Assembly (NCBI GenBank): GCA_031269465.1
Contig: JAISZB010000340.1
Span: 1 to 33,585 of the forward strand
Source: Clostridiales bacterium
Lineage (GTDB): Bacteria; Bacillota; Clostridia; Lachnospirales; WQUN01
DNA length: 33,585 bases
Reading direction: 5' to 3'
The position numbers and the translations under genes are program-made. Below, piece by piece: positions 7,571 to 16,078 of this stretch (position 1 is its first letter; every line of letters begins with the position of its first letter). The notes beneath the pieces were generated by a model. That model saw only the letters and a program-made list of their open reading frames with translations, was not told the DNA's origin and did not search any database.

Positions 7571-9691
7571 CTATGACGCAACTCTCTTCCCATGCCCCTT
7601 CTGCTTTAGGGTGAAAAGCGCAAGCATTTTCTTCATGGATTGTGAATATTCCGAAAGTTGCTGCGCCACTGCCGCAGTCTCTTCCGATATGTCGGTAATG
7701 CCTTGCACGCCCTGCGAGATTTTCTCCACATCCCCATTTATGGTCTGTATGTCTGCCGCTTGCTCATTTGAGTTTTCAGCTATCTTTGATATAGTGGACG
7801 AGACGTTCAAAATGCTTTCTGCTATCTTTTTGAAAGAATCCGAAGTGCATCCCGCTATTCTCGCGCCTTCATCGACTTTTCTCAATGAATCCTCTATCAA
7901 GGCCGTCGTTTCCTTCGCGGCCGCAGAGCTTCTTGCGGCAAGGTTCCTCACTTCGCCAGCTACAACCGCAAAACCCTTGCCATGCTCCCCTGCCCTGGCA
8001 GACTCAACCGCTGCGTTAAGCGCCAAGAGATCGGTTTGAAACGCTATGTCCTCAATCGTTTTTATGATCTTGGATATGTTGTGAGAAGATTCCTTTATAT
8101 TTTCCATGGCTTCAATCATCTTATCCATCGCTTTATTCCCATTTGCCGCGTCATCTGAAGTCCTTGCCGCCAATAATTCAGCTTCCCTTGCATCTGCGGC
8201 ATTCGCTTCTGTCTTGGAATTCATCGCGCCTGAGAGATCCTCCAGATTTTTCAGTAGAAATGACTGCTCAGAAGCGGTGACTGCCAAGCTGCCGCTTGAT
8301 TGAAGGATTGCTCCCGCATTTTCATCAATCTTCAGGCTATTTTGAGAAATCTCCTCCAAAAAGGTGTTAAATGTGCGCAAAATTGAGTTCACAGCAATCT
8401 TAATCGTTTGGAAATCACCGGCAAAGTCACTGGCAATCTCCCCATCAAGCTTATTTTCAGCCATCTGTGAAAGAACCAGTGATATTTCTTCTATGCAGTC
8501 AGAAACAATAGAAGCTGTCAAGTTGATTGAATCTTTGAGTTCAAGGTACTCTCCCGCATACGCTCCTGTCATGGATGCGGACAATATTCCCCTGGATATT
8601 TTCCTCATGACCTCATTTGCCTCGTGGATGGGATCTATGACTCTGTCAAGGAGCATGTTAAGCTCTGCGCAAAGCCTGAACCACTCTCCACTATAGTCTT
8701 GCGCCTCCAGCCTGCCAGAGAGCCTGCCAGATGAAGCAGAGACCGCAAGAGAGCTTATGTCGCTTATAATGCTCTTTATTCTCTGACAGAGAACCCTGAA
8801 TGAATCGTTCATAACTTTCTTCTTTCCAGGAAGAGCAGGCAAGTCGAAATCCAAGTTTCCTCCGCCCACATCGTCCAAGCAGCGCAAAAAAAGCAAAACA
8901 TCCTCCTTATACTGCGTCACTGCTTCGTTTATTGCTTCAGCTGCCGCTTTTAGCGCGCCTTCATGCCTGCTTTCATCAATCTGCGCATCTATGTTTCCCA
9001 AGACATTAACCTCATAAGCCAGCCTGCGCATGTCTTCAATGAATAGCTTTATGGTTCTCGACATCTTAAGCGCGCTCTCTGAAAGCTCTCCCAGCTCATC
9101 AGAACTCGATAGGCTGACTTCAACGTCTACGTCTCCTGAGGCAATCCGCTTCATGTCTCTATTAAGAGCCTTCAATGGACGCGTTAATATTCTTCCTAGC
9201 GCAATCCATGCCACTACCGCAACTGCTGCTATCGCTAAAGAAGAGAAAACAATGGCGTTTCTCGCCAAACTGTTCAAATCAGACAATTCCGATTCTGGAA
9301 TTAGCGCGCATAGAGTGGAGTTATTACTGGCACGGCTCCCTCCATACCACCTCTGTCCATCCAATTCAACCCATTTGCTTTTTCCTGAAGCGATAAGGGA
9401 TTTCGCCCAAGCCGAGCTTGAAATATCCATTCCTACTTTGCTCGGGTCATAATGGGCGATTATCACCCCTTCTTTGATAATGAATGCATATTTGCCGGTG
9501 CTCGAGAATGTGCCAGCAAGATCTTCTAAAGCGATTTTCTCACTATATGCGTCCATTCTGCCTGCCAGCTCGTCTAACTGCCTTGAGATAGATGCATCGC
9601 ATATACTGTAAATCCCATCCTTGCCTGTAATGTAATTGGCTGCTCCGCAAAATCCTATCGCAAAGAAGGCGGCAAAAACCACAGGAATCAT
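7571..9691 (-). CDS. Methyl-accepting chemotaxis protein with Cache-type sensor
   Basis: 706-residue chemoreceptor. A membrane helix at the N-terminus (residues 2-22) and another near 143-165 bracket a small outside domain. That domain contains [17 protein letters not shown], a hallmark of single-Cache ligand-binding domains. HAMP follows (about 160-215), then a long stretch of further HAMP-like helices, then the MCP signalling hairpin (about 480-690) whose tip includes [20 protein letters not shown] and [15 protein letters not shown]. There is no CheR-tethering pentapeptide at the C-terminus. It would control CheA kinase activity and implies a motile host. The first ATG is already inside the first membrane helix, and no other standard start lies between it and the upstream in-frame TGA. 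The N-terminus is therefore unusually short, or starts at a rare codon behind the GAAGGGGG about 28 bases upstream. Confidence 0.93.
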   Translation of the reverse strand: MIPVVFAAFFAIGFCGAANYITGKDGIYSICDASISRQLDELAGRMDAYSEKIALEDLAGTFSSTGKYAFIIKEGVIIAHYDPSKVGMDISSSAWAKSLIASGKSKWVELDGQRWYGGSRASNNSTLCALIPESELSDLNSLARNAIVFSSLAIAAVAVVAWIALGRILTRPLKALNRDMKRIASGDVDVEVSLSSSDELGELSESALKMSRTIKLFIEDMRRLAYEVNVLGNIDAQIDESRHEGALKAAAEAINEAVTQYKEDVLLFLRCLDDVGGGNLDFDLPALPGKKKVMNDSFRVLCQRIKSIISDISSLAVSASSGRLSGRLEAQDYSGEWFRLCAELNMLLDRVIDPIHEANEVMRKISRGILSASMTGAYAGEYLELKDSINLTASIVSDCIEEISLVLSQMAENKLDGEIASDFAGDFQTIKIAVNSILRTFNTFLEEISQNSLKIDENAGAILQSSGSLAVTASEQSFLLKNLEDLSGAMNSKTEANAADAREAELLAARTSDDAANGNKAMDKMIEAMENIKESSHNISKIIKTIEDIAFQTDLLALNAAVESARAGEHGKGFAVVAGEVRNLAARSSAAAKETTALIEDSLRKVDEGARIAGCTSDSFKKIAESILNVSSTISKIAENSNEQAADIQTINGDVEKISQGVQGITDISEETAAVAQQLSEYSQSMKKMLALFTLKQKGHGKRVAS

Positions 9692-10085
9692 TATTTTGCT
9701 TCTGGCATCTATAAAATTACCCCCTTCTGGCGCCCCGCATCACGCCTTTGCTGTCCAACTGCGCTTATTATCCGCTAATCCAAAGCGTTTTATGGTTGGA
9801 ACATTAAGTAATTGAAAGATCAAAGGCTGTCGGAAGCATCAAAGGCATGAGTTTTCATTCGCCTCCTAAATCTGCTTGAGAGGTTTGTACTTGAGGGAAC
9901 TGCAGGCAATCCTTCATTATGCTCCCATGCGAATAGCCGCCCTTTTGGAAAGCGCTACCTAATAGATTTTGCGCATTGATTCAAAACTTAAGTCAACATC
10001 GACCGTTAATCCAAGCTCGCCGCCATCTGCGCGAGCATTTCGGACTCGCGCTCCGGCTGGTCAAGCTGCGAGCGAACGATATTCA
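9692..10085. other. Intergenic stretch upstream of the MCP gene
   Basis: No gene supported. On the minus strand TAAA (9789-9792) and GCGGATAA (9768-9775) resemble a motility sigma factor (sigma-28/sigma-D) promoter, but the spacing is 13 instead of about 15. The stretch 10006-10085 read on the minus strand gives a hydrophilic peptide ending EMLAQMAASLD that might be the tail of a lost gene. Confidence 0.3.
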
Positions 10086-10192
10086 CGGCTTGATTATCCA
10101 TTGAGTGGCGTGAAATGCCGATATGGGCATTTAGCACTCTCTGTATAATCAAGCTCCAAAAAAGGCAATTTCCTATGAAAATCAGTATAATA
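10086..10192. repeat. Palindromic element copy 2a, left end truncated
   Basis: GGCTTGATTATCCATTGAG, the inner stem GTGAAATGCC/GGGCATTTAGCAC, ATAATCAAGCTCCAAAAAAG and the terminal ATGAAAATCAGTATA follow the family order. The left arm before GGCTTGATTATCC is missing. Confidence 0.8.
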
Positions 10193-10233
10193 AACGAGCC
10201 AGTCGCTGCAAGTGCTATCACGGCTGATACCGT

Positions 10234-10278
10234 TTTGCAGTCAAATGCACCGATTTTGGAGCTTGATTATCCATAGAG
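10234..10278. repeat. Palindromic element copy 2b, one arm only
   Basis: TTGCAGTCAAATGCACCGA continues into TTTTGGAGCTTGATTATCC, the outer arm of the variant that carries GCAGTCAAA at its end (compare 20111-20155 reversed and 11459-11500). The rest of the palindrome is absent. Confidence 0.7.
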
Positions 10279-10370
10279 GGCGTACTCGTATCACCATCCT
10301 GCACAAACGGCATAATCTCGCCGATAATCTCATTGGATTGACCCCCCGCAGTTTTAGATTTGGGTATAAA

Positions 10371-10405
10371 AATAGCGAAGGTTAGGGTATTGCCCAAACC
10401 TCCGC
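10371..10405 (-). terminator. Intrinsic terminator of msrAB
   Basis: On the minus strand GCGGAGGTTTGGG pairs with CCCTAACCTTCGC (10375-10405, two or three mismatches) and is followed by TATTTTTAT. It lies 17 bases past the msrAB stop. Confidence 0.8.
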
Positions 10406-10421
10406 ATATAAGATTTACTGG

Positions 10422-11354
10422 CTATTTTACAAGTATTAGGTACTCGCCATAGCCCTCGCGTTCCATATCCGCTTTCGGCACGAACCGCAGGGAAGCGCTG
10501 TTGATGCAGTAGCGCAAGCCGCCGAGTTCAGGCTTGCCGTCGCTAAAGACGTGGCCGAGGTGCGTATCGGAATCTCTTGAGCGTATTTCAGTGCGCTGTC
10601 TGCCGTAAGAGCCGTCGTAGAGTTCGCGTACCAATGAATCGTCAATAGGCTTAGAGAACGCAGGCCAGCCGCAGCCCGACTCGAATTTATCCGTTGAAGC
10701 GAACAGCGGCTTCCCGCTGATAACGTCAACATAAATGCCTGACTCAAAGGTGTCAAAATACTCATTCTCAAACGGGGGCTCTGTTGCCCCGCCTACAGCA
10801 ACCTCATATTGCAGAGGCGTAAGCCGTTCGCGGAGCTTGGCATTCTTCAAGTCGTGCAAGGCATTTGCCGCGCACCCGAATTTGTCAGACCCGATATGGC
10901 AGTAGCCACCGGGGTTCTTGTCAAGATAGTTTTGGTGGCATTCCTCTGCCGCGCAGTAGTTTTCGAGCGCTTTCAGTTCGATAGCGACGGTCTTTGTCAG
11001 ACTTTCGCCGAGCAGAGCAAGCCAACCCGCGATTAATGCGCGGTCGGCCTCATCTGCGTAATAAATCCCCGTACGGTATTGAACGCCAATATCAGCGCCT
11101 TGCCGATTGATGGAAGTCGGGTCGATAACCTCAGCATACAAGTCGAGCAGTTGCGTTAGCGTGATTGCGCCATCATCGTACTCGACGCGCACGGTTTCGG
11201 CATGGCCGCTGCCCGCGCAAACTTGCTCGTATGTCGGACTCGCGGTCGCGCCGTTGGCATATCCGACTTCGGTACGCGTTACGCCTTGAATCAGCGAGAG
11301 ATATCTTTGCAGTCCCCAAAAACATCCGCCCGCGAGAAAGATTGTTTTGCTCAT
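10422..11354 (-). CDS. msrAB: Peptide methionine sulfoxide reductase MsrA/MsrB fusion
   Basis: Bifunctional repair enzyme of about 310 residues that reduces S- and R-methionine sulfoxide. The MsrA half opens with [16 protein letters not shown], where the cysteine of GCFWG is the nucleophile, and has the YANG and [10 protein letters not shown] motifs. The MsrB half (from about residue 175) has [20 protein letters not shown] and the catalytic cysteine in [11 protein letters not shown]. It lacks the zinc-binding CxxC pairs, as is common in MsrAB fusions. The start at 11354 is fixed by GAGGAGGTG just upstream; the reading frame is open further upstream but without a better site. Monocistronic, ending at a clear terminator. 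No signal peptide, so cytosolic. Confidence 0.96.
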   Translation of the reverse strand: MSKTIFLAGGCFWGLQRYLSLIQGVTRTEVGYANGATASPTYEQVCAGSGHAETVRVEYDDGAITLTQLLDLYAEVIDPTSINRQGADIGVQYRTGIYYADEADRALIAGWLALLGESLTKTVAIELKALENYCAAEECHQNYLDKNPGGYCHIGSDKFGCAANALHDLKNAKLRERLTPLQYEVAVGGATEPPFENEYFDTFESGIYVDVISGKPLFASTDKFESGCGWPAFSKPIDDSLVRELYDGSYGRQRTEIRSRDSDTHLGHVFSDGKPELGGLRYCINSASLRFVPKADMEREGYGEYLILVK

Positions 11355-11458
11355 AGAACACCTCCTCAATGCTATCTTTACCATTTTCGCGAATTTCAAT
11401 CGCCTTAACTGCCTTGCCTTCATGTTCAAGCGCGACTTAGGCTCGCTTTGCTATACCC

Positions 11459-11500
11459 ATTTGCAGTCAAATGTACCCATGGAGCTTTCATATGCGAATC
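11459..11500. repeat. Palindromic element copy 3, one arm
   Basis: ATTTGCAGTCAAATGTACCC, then ATGGAGCTTTCATATGCG and AATCAGCATA resemble the two ends of the repeat family with the central part lost. It abuts the end of the nitroreductase-like remnant. Confidence 0.5.
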
Positions 11501-11675
11501 AGCATACAATGCCGGCATCGAACAGATACAGCTTGCCTGGCAGCATTTCACCCATTCCGCGCACGCTCGTGTCAATCGTAATCTTATCGTCTTAAAAGCA
11601 GAGTTTCCGCGGTTGTAAATTCATCGCAGACGGCGCGATTCTCGCGTCGCGGGCGACAGCGTTGACGGAGGTTTA
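11498..11675 (-). pseudogene. Nitroreductase-family remnant
   Basis: Read on the minus strand, about 11595-11672 gives AVARDARIAPSAMNLQP, close to the A-R-x-A-P-S-A-x-N-x-Q-P motif of FMN-binding nitroreductases, ending in a stop after RKLCF. A shifted frame just downstream (11498-11596) continues DDKITIDTSVRGMGEMLPGK and LYLFDAGIVC before another stop. The two pieces read like consecutive parts of one protein split by a frameshift, with both ends missing. I infer a dead fragment. Confidence 0.45.
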
Positions 11676-11686
11676 TATGTCGGATA

Positions 11687-11809
11687 TATACTGCTTTTCA
11701 TATAAAATTACCTTTTATGGAGCTTGACTGTCCATTGAGAGGTTATCAGCATTTCGCGCTCAATGAACAATCAAGCTCCAAAAAGTAACATTTGATGAAA
11801 ATCGGTATA
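11687..11809. repeat. Palindromic element copy 4, nearly complete
   Basis: Begins TATACTGCTTTTCAT and ends ATGAAAATCGGTATA. TTTTATGGAGCTTGACTGTCCATTGAG pairs in order with the right arm (CTCAATG, then ACAATCAAGCTCCA). The central loop is shortened to AGGTTATCAGCATTTCGCG. It lies between the ADP-ribosylglycohydrolase gene and the nitroreductase remnant. Confidence 0.85.
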
Positions 11810-11882
11810 AAATATTCTTGAAGGCCAGCGGCGCATATAGGCTTGAAGCAGAAAGCTTACATCTAAGTCAAACTCAATCCAT

Positions 11883-13187
11883 TCACTTCTCGTGCGCTTT
11901 TTCAGCCAGCCTCATAAAGCGTGCTGCAACATCATCTATATCAAAGACGGGATGCCCTATCAAATAAGTTTTGACTTTGTTGTTAAACGGCTTGTACCAA
12001 TGCTCGGGAATTCCTTTTTTACCGACTATCGCGCCAATAATGCTTCCTGCCGTGGCAGCCGTGCAGTCGTTGTCCATGCCCATTGCTACAATCTGCGACA
12101 ACACTTTCGCAACATCGCTTCCTCCGATTAAAAGCCCGAAAATTGTCAGGGCGGCATTGCTGTTCGTATGGACTTGGGGCATTCCGCTAAAATGATCATC
12201 AACAGCCTGCCTTGCCTGGCGATAGTCATGAATGTTTTTGCCTTCTTCCAAAGCCCATAAGACGTCATTATGCAGCGAGCAAGCGCTTGGAATTTCCGTC
12301 AAGCCAATTTTCAGGGCTTCCTCTGCGCTTTCTGAAGCGAAGGCTGCCGATTGAGCCGCCGCGAAAAACATCTCGCCGTATATGCCATTTCGGCGGTGGC
12401 TTATATATGCGTCATGATAAGCCAGTGAAGCGGCCTTTTCCGGATATGCCGGGCACATGTAGGCCCACGGATCAGAGCGTATGTCGGCGCCAATCCACTG
12501 GCAGAACGGATTGTCAATGTCAGCGGCTTCTTTCGGGGCCGCTCCTCTTTTAAGGCTTGCAAGTGCGGCTTCTTCAGCCGTGCAAGCATACGGCAGATAT
12601 TTAAGCCATGCAGCTCCTACATCATCAACCGTAAAGCCAAGCCCGAACTCCTCCGCTATCAATAATCCCAGAAGCGTATATGTGATGTCGTCATCGACCG
12701 GAACATGATCCATTTTTTTGCTTGTGTAGGCTTCATTAGGGCTGACTCCATACCGAAGGTTGTTAGGGGCTTTTATTTCCGGCCAGTAATCTGCGGGCGG
12801 GAAAGGAAAGCCGATGTACCCAGCCCAATCCTCCATTTCCTGAATGCTCCAAAACTCAACGGGAGCGCCGAGAGTGCATCCCGCAAACCTTGCCAGCATC
12901 GCTCCCTCCAGCCGGTCTTTATATTCATCCGCCTTCAAGCGGCTCCACAGCCTTCGGGGGCCTTTATCCCGAAGGGCGCGTATATCCTCCAATCCATTCG
13001 GCTCTTTCATGGCAAGATCGGCGCATTCCGGAAGCCTCCGCATCTTTTCTATGGAGTTTTTCAGCTGAGTTTCAACTTCCTGAAGAATGTCATCCATTCC
13101 AGAAGAGCCGAATTCGTGCTTTAAATTGGCATATTCTTCGACTAGATACACAAAGCGCTGCAGATTGCGTCTTTTCGGGTATGGCAT
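11883..13187 (-). CDS. ADP-ribosylglycohydrolase family (DraG-like) protein
   Basis: 434 residues, all-helical DraG/ARH fold that in known members removes ADP-ribose from proteins or small molecules using two magnesium or manganese ions. An N-terminal helical extension of about 90 residues precedes the domain. Metal-site motifs are GCTLGAPVEFWS (first), VDDDITYTLLGLLIAEE (second) and MGMDNDCTAATAGSIIGA near the C-terminus (third). The usual third motif reads G-x-D-T-D-T; here it is DNDC, keeping both aspartates and losing both threonines. Metal binding is plausible, but the substrate may differ from dinitrogenase reductase or arginine-ADP-ribose. AGGAGG precedes the ATG at proper spacing. It stands alone on the minus strand; no nif or toxin gene is nearby. 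Confidence 0.88.
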   Translation of the reverse strand: MPYPKRRNLQRFVYLVEEYANLKHEFGSSGMDDILQEVETQLKNSIEKMRRLPECADLAMKEPNGLEDIRALRDKGPRRLWSRLKADEYKDRLEGAMLARFAGCTLGAPVEFWSIQEMEDWAGYIGFPFPPADYWPEIKAPNNLRYGVSPNEAYTSKKMDHVPVDDDITYTLLGLLIAEEFGLGFTVDDVGAAWLKYLPYACTAEEAALASLKRGAAPKEAADIDNPFCQWIGADIRSDPWAYMCPAYPEKAASLAYHDAYISHRRNGIYGEMFFAAAQSAAFASESAEEALKIGLTEIPSACSLHNDVLWALEEGKNIHDYRQARQAVDDHFSGMPQVHTNSNAALTIFGLLIGGSDVAKVLSQIVAMGMDNDCTAATAGSIIGAIVGKKGIPEHWYKPFNNKVKTYLIGHPVFDIDDVAARFMRLAEKAHEK

Positions 13188-13211
13188 AGCGCTGCCTCCT
13201 AAGCAACAGTT

Positions 13212-13290
13212 TTATATGCAGATTGCATTCAAATTGACTGTCCACTTTCAAGGCGCGAAATGCTGATATTGGCTTTCGCGCCGCATAATA
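13212..13290. repeat. Palindromic element copy 5, degenerate
   Basis: TATATGCAGATTGCATTCAA, then TTGACTGTCCACTTTCAA and an inner stem GGCGCGAAATGC with GGCTTTCGCGCC (13252-13282, imperfect). The right outer arm is not recognisable. Located in the divergent gap before the aldo/keto reductase gene. Confidence 0.65.
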
Positions 13291-13386
13291 CATTATTGAC
13301 GTATGAGAGCTTTCATAAAAGCCTTATTTACATCAGTATATCATAAGCCGGGTAAACCGCAAAGGATTGCTAAAGAATGAAAACGC

Positions 13387-13440
13387 TTTTATTCCATGCG
13401 TGAAAGGGGTATAATCATTGAAAAAGCAAGGAGGACAATA
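13387..13440 (+). promoter_or_regulatory. Promoter and ribosome site of the aldo/keto reductase gene
   Basis: A perfect TATAAT at 13410-13415 with a weak -35 (TTTTAT at 13387-13392, 17-base spacing). It is followed by AAGGAGGA about five bases before the ATG at 13441. The ribosome site fixes the start. Confidence 0.6.
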
Positions 13441-14298
13441 ATGAAAAAGAGGAAGCTTGGAAACACCGGCATGGAGATAAGCCCTGTCATATTCGGCGGG
13501 ATTATCTGCATGAATGAAACGCCTGAAGACTCGAAAAGATTCGTTTCATACGCGTTGGAAAACGGAGTCAATTATTTTGACGTCGCCCCTAGCTATGCAG
13601 ACGCGGAGATTAAGCTGGGGCCTGCTCTTGAACCCTATAGGAAAGACGTATTCTTAGCATGCAAGACTGGGCGCAGGGATGAAGCAGGCGGTAAAAAGGA
13701 GTTTGAGTCCTCTCTGAGGCAGCTTCGCACCGACTTCTTTGACAACTACCAGCTCCATGCTCTGAGCAGCTTGAGTGAAGTGGATGAGGCTTTCTCTTCA
13801 TCCGGAATAATGCCGTACTTGATTCAAATGAAAGAGAAAGGCTATGCCCGCCATCTTGGCATCACCGCTCACAATGAGGATGCCGCAATTGAAGCCTTGA
13901 ACCGCTACCCGTTTGAAACGGTTCTTTTTCCCGTCAATTGGGCCTTGAACCTAAAAACCGGATTCGGCGACAGGCTCTCTATGATATGCGCTTCAAGAAA
14001 TGTGGGCTTTTTAGCCATTAAAGCATTGGCTCACAGGTCATGGGACGAAGGCGAGGCTAGGCGATACCCCAAGTCCTGGTGCAAAACGATATACGACAAT
14101 GACGCATTGTCAGTGGCCGCCTTGAAGTTCTCGCTTTCTAAAGGCGCTATTGCCATAGACCCTCCTGGAAACTTTGAGCAGTTCCAGTTCACAGTCGAAC
14201 ACATTGCCGAGTGCATGGAGAACCCTTTCTCGGATGAGGATCTGAAGCTTCTCAAGCAAGAATTCGAACCTATCAAAGAACGCATGATCTTCAACTGA
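13441..14298 (+). CDS. Aldo/keto reductase family oxidoreductase
   Basis: 285-residue (beta/alpha)8-barrel protein that should use NADPH to reduce or oxidise carbonyls. The N-terminus MKKRKLGNTGMEISPVIFGG is typical. Catalytic candidates are aspartate in NYFDVAPSYADAE (Asp and Tyr of the tetrad), lysine in FLACKTGRRD and histidine in NYQLHAL. GYARHLGITAHNEDAAIEAL follows the usual strand. The C-terminal cofactor region (GAIAIDPPGNFEQF) is less like the canonical IPG-S motif, and a shorter protein than the usual 310-330 suggests a distinct subgroup. Monocistronic, with a palindromic element just downstream. Confidence 0.9.
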   Translation: MKKRKLGNTGMEISPVIFGGIICMNETPEDSKRFVSYALENGVNYFDVAPSYADAEIKLGPALEPYRKDVFLACKTGRRDEAGGKKEFESSLRQLRTDFFDNYQLHALSSLSEVDEAFSSSGIMPYLIQMKEKGYARHLGITAHNEDAAIEALNRYPFETVLFPVNWALNLKTGFGDRLSMICASRNVGFLAIKALAHRSWDEGEARRYPKSWCKTIYDNDALSVAALKFSLSKGAIAIDPPGNFEQFQFTVEHIAECMENPFSDEDLKLLKQEFEPIKERMIFN

Positions 14299-14320
14299 AT
14301 CATCGCGCTTTTCGCGGATT

Positions 14321-14423
14321 TACTGATTTGCAATGAACTGCTTATTTTAGCTTGGCCGTACAGCGAGCGCGATTGATATCTGCATTTCGCGCAGTAAAAG
14401 CGGACAGTCAAGCTAAAATAGGC
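14321..14423. repeat. Palindromic element copy 6
   Basis: TACTGATTTGCAATGAAC, then TGCTTATTTTAGCTTGGC (14339-14356), pairing with GTCAAGCTAAAATAGGC (14407-14423). The centre is GCGATTGATATCTGCATTTCGCGC. This copy has TTTTAGC where others have TTTTGGAGC, like the right arm of the copy at 18.7 kb, showing sub-families. Confidence 0.8.
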
Positions 14424-14451
14424 TCATTCGCCTGCAACTTGCGGCTCAAAG

Positions 14452-14483
14452 TCAAAAGCTCCCACGCCTAAAAGCGAGGGAGC
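14452..14483 (-). terminator. Terminator of the adenylate-kinase-like gene
   Basis: GCTCCC (14458-14463) pairs with GGGAGC (14478-14483). Read on the minus strand the stem is followed by TTTTGAC, 16 bases past the stop codon. Moderate stem, short T-run. Confidence 0.6.
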
Positions 14484-14498
14484 GGAAAATAATATTAA

Positions 14499-15224
14499 TC
14501 AGTTCGTCTCAGAGTCTATCTTAGCCTGAAGGCTGTTCAGGAAGCCAGAGATCCAGCGGTTGATGGCAGGGTTGATAGTGAATTCGTCCTCACTAACTTC
14601 AAATGACGTCTCAACTCTCTTGAGATCATAGAAGTAGAGCATGTCCACAAGGCGCAGGAGGCTGAGCATGAAGCTTGAAAGCACGATCTCGTCGTCAAAG
14701 TTTCCGTCCAGGTGAATTATGTCGAACAAGTCGGCTCTGTGCTTGATTTCCTCCATAACGGATGGGTGAAGGGTTTTGTGATCCAAATTCCTTTTATATA
14801 CTATGTGAAGTTCATCATCAGCGCGGCGTCTTGACAGCAAGCGCTCCAATATGACCTCGACATTGCAGGAGATGTCGATGACCAGCACCCTCCAGCGCTT
14901 TTCCTTAATGAACTTGATGAGGTTTATCGCTTGCTGGCGGTTTCTCGGAAAGCCATCCATAAGCCCGGGCTTGTGCGTCAGCGCGAAATCCGCGAAAACC
15001 TTGCAGGCGGTTTCGTCGTTTATCAACTCGCCCTGTTCTGTCAGGCGCTTAATCTCGGGATCAGTCTTCGCTCTTTCGCGGAAGATGTCGCCCATGCTGG
15101 CCGAGGTCAGGTTGGGGAGCCAAAATCTCCTGATGTTTTTCACCAGCGTGCCCTTTCCGGATCCAGACTCGCCCAAGAGCAAAATGTAGTCCCACTTCGC
15201 TAAAATTTTACCTTCGCCTTCCAT
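14499..15224 (-). CDS. Adenylate-kinase-like P-loop nucleotide kinase
   Basis: About 241 residues. A P-loop (LLLGESGSGKGTL) is followed by the AMP-site-like SASMGDIFRERAKTDPEIKR, a GELINDE motif, and MDGFPRNRQQA, which all line up with adenylate kinase (DGFPR). The lid is reduced: only ILERLLSRRRADDELHI with no zinc cysteines. Past residue 150 comes an unrelated acidic helical tail of about 80 residues. The enzyme likely transfers phosphate to a nucleoside monophosphate, but it is unlikely to be the housekeeping adk, which normally sits between secY and map. The start at 15224 is chosen because GGAGGC precedes it by about seven bases; the frame is open to 15263. Confidence 0.75.
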   Translation of the reverse strand: MEGEGKILAKWDYILLLGESGSGKGTLVKNIRRFWLPNLTSASMGDIFRERAKTDPEIKRLTEQGELINDETACKVFADFALTHKPGLMDGFPRNRQQAINLIKFIKEKRWRVLVIDISCNVEVILERLLSRRRADDELHIVYKRNLDHKTLHPSVMEEIKHRADLFDIIHLDGNFDDEIVLSSFMLSLLRLVDMLYFYDLKRVETSFEVSEDEFTINPAINRWISGFLNSLQAKIDSETN

Positions 15225-15370
15225 CGTTGTGCCTCCATTCTCTAATTGCTTCATTTCAGCCACGCCCTAAAAGTCGGAGCGCTTCTTTCTTCCCAAACCG
15301 CCGCAACAAGTCCCTATAAAAGAGCCTACGCCTGCTGCTTTCCTCAGTTCGGCATTCATCTTTTTTATCT

Positions 15371-15399
15371 ATTTTATTATGAAATCAACTCGCAGTCAA
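15371..15399 (-). promoter_or_regulatory. Near-consensus promoter for the adenylate-kinase-like gene
   Basis: On the minus strand TTGACT (15394-15399) and TAAAAT (15371-15376) are 17 bases apart. A start near 15364 gives a 140-base untranslated leader ahead of the ATG at 15224. Confidence 0.7.
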
Positions 15400-16078
15400 G
15401 ACAAAAAACGCCAATCATCTAATTAATACTAAAATAATGATATATCTTATTAATCATTTCCAAGCAAGCTATATTGGCTGCCCTCAAAACTGCCTTTTAT
15501 GGAGCTTGTCCATCCTCTGAGAAGCTGTTTTAACAAGCCCAGAATTAAGCTTCTTTATTATGCAGGACACTGGCTAAGGTGCTTGAGAGCCTTGATTGAA
15601 AGAATTCTAAGGTTTTTCTTAAAATAAATAATTACAAATCTGTTTATTTATATATCACGCATTGACGCTGAATTATGGAGACATAGAGGACGAAAGAAAA
15701 CAGGATTGAGGAATTGAAGTCAAATGAATCTTATTGCTTGATTTTCCAGGACAGCCAAGCTTCAAGGAATCAATTTAATATGCAAATCAAATGTTGCCAG
15801 AGAGTTGACTGTATTTGCAAAAGCGCAAATTTCGGCTAACTTTCCGCTCGCTCAGCGTAGCCATATGCAAAAAAATCTCATGAGGATTAATGCAGACATA
15901 TGAAAATTTTGAGCTTCTATTAGGCTTTCACCCTTGCTCTAAAAGCTTAGAGAGGCATATTCGGCTGCAATAGCGTATGGGAGAAGTTGCTTACAATGCT
16001 TGACGCCCTTAATTATACAGTCCTCCCAGTTCTGAATAATAATTCTTTTAGCGCTCTCGAGAGAGAAAAAGGAAAAAC
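15400..16078. other. Long AT-rich intergenic stretch
   Basis: No gene supported on either strand. It contains a half copy of the palindromic repeat (see 15485-15520) and scattered pieces resembling repeat arms (for example near 15735-15760 and 15780-15800). The two radical SAM-linked genes end at 16079 with no clear terminator. Confidence 0.45.
15485..15520. repeat. Palindromic element copy 7, one arm
   Basis: AAAACTGCCTTTTATGGAGC followed by TTGTCCATCCTCTGAG matches the left arm of the copy at 11.7 kb (CCTTTTATGGAGCTTGACTG) with a small deletion. The right arm is absent. Confidence 0.6.

Noticed and set aside
9768..9792. Sigma-28 promoter for the chemoreceptor
   Set aside because: The -10 has one mismatch and the spacing is two bases short, so I mention it only as a possibility.
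10006..10221. 71-residue minus-strand open frame
   Set aside because: Most of it runs through the palindromic element; only its last 25 residues look protein-like and they cannot be assigned.
14499..15224. Housekeeping adenylate kinase
   Set aside because: The lid is reduced, a long unrelated tail is present, and the usual secY/map neighbourhood is absent.
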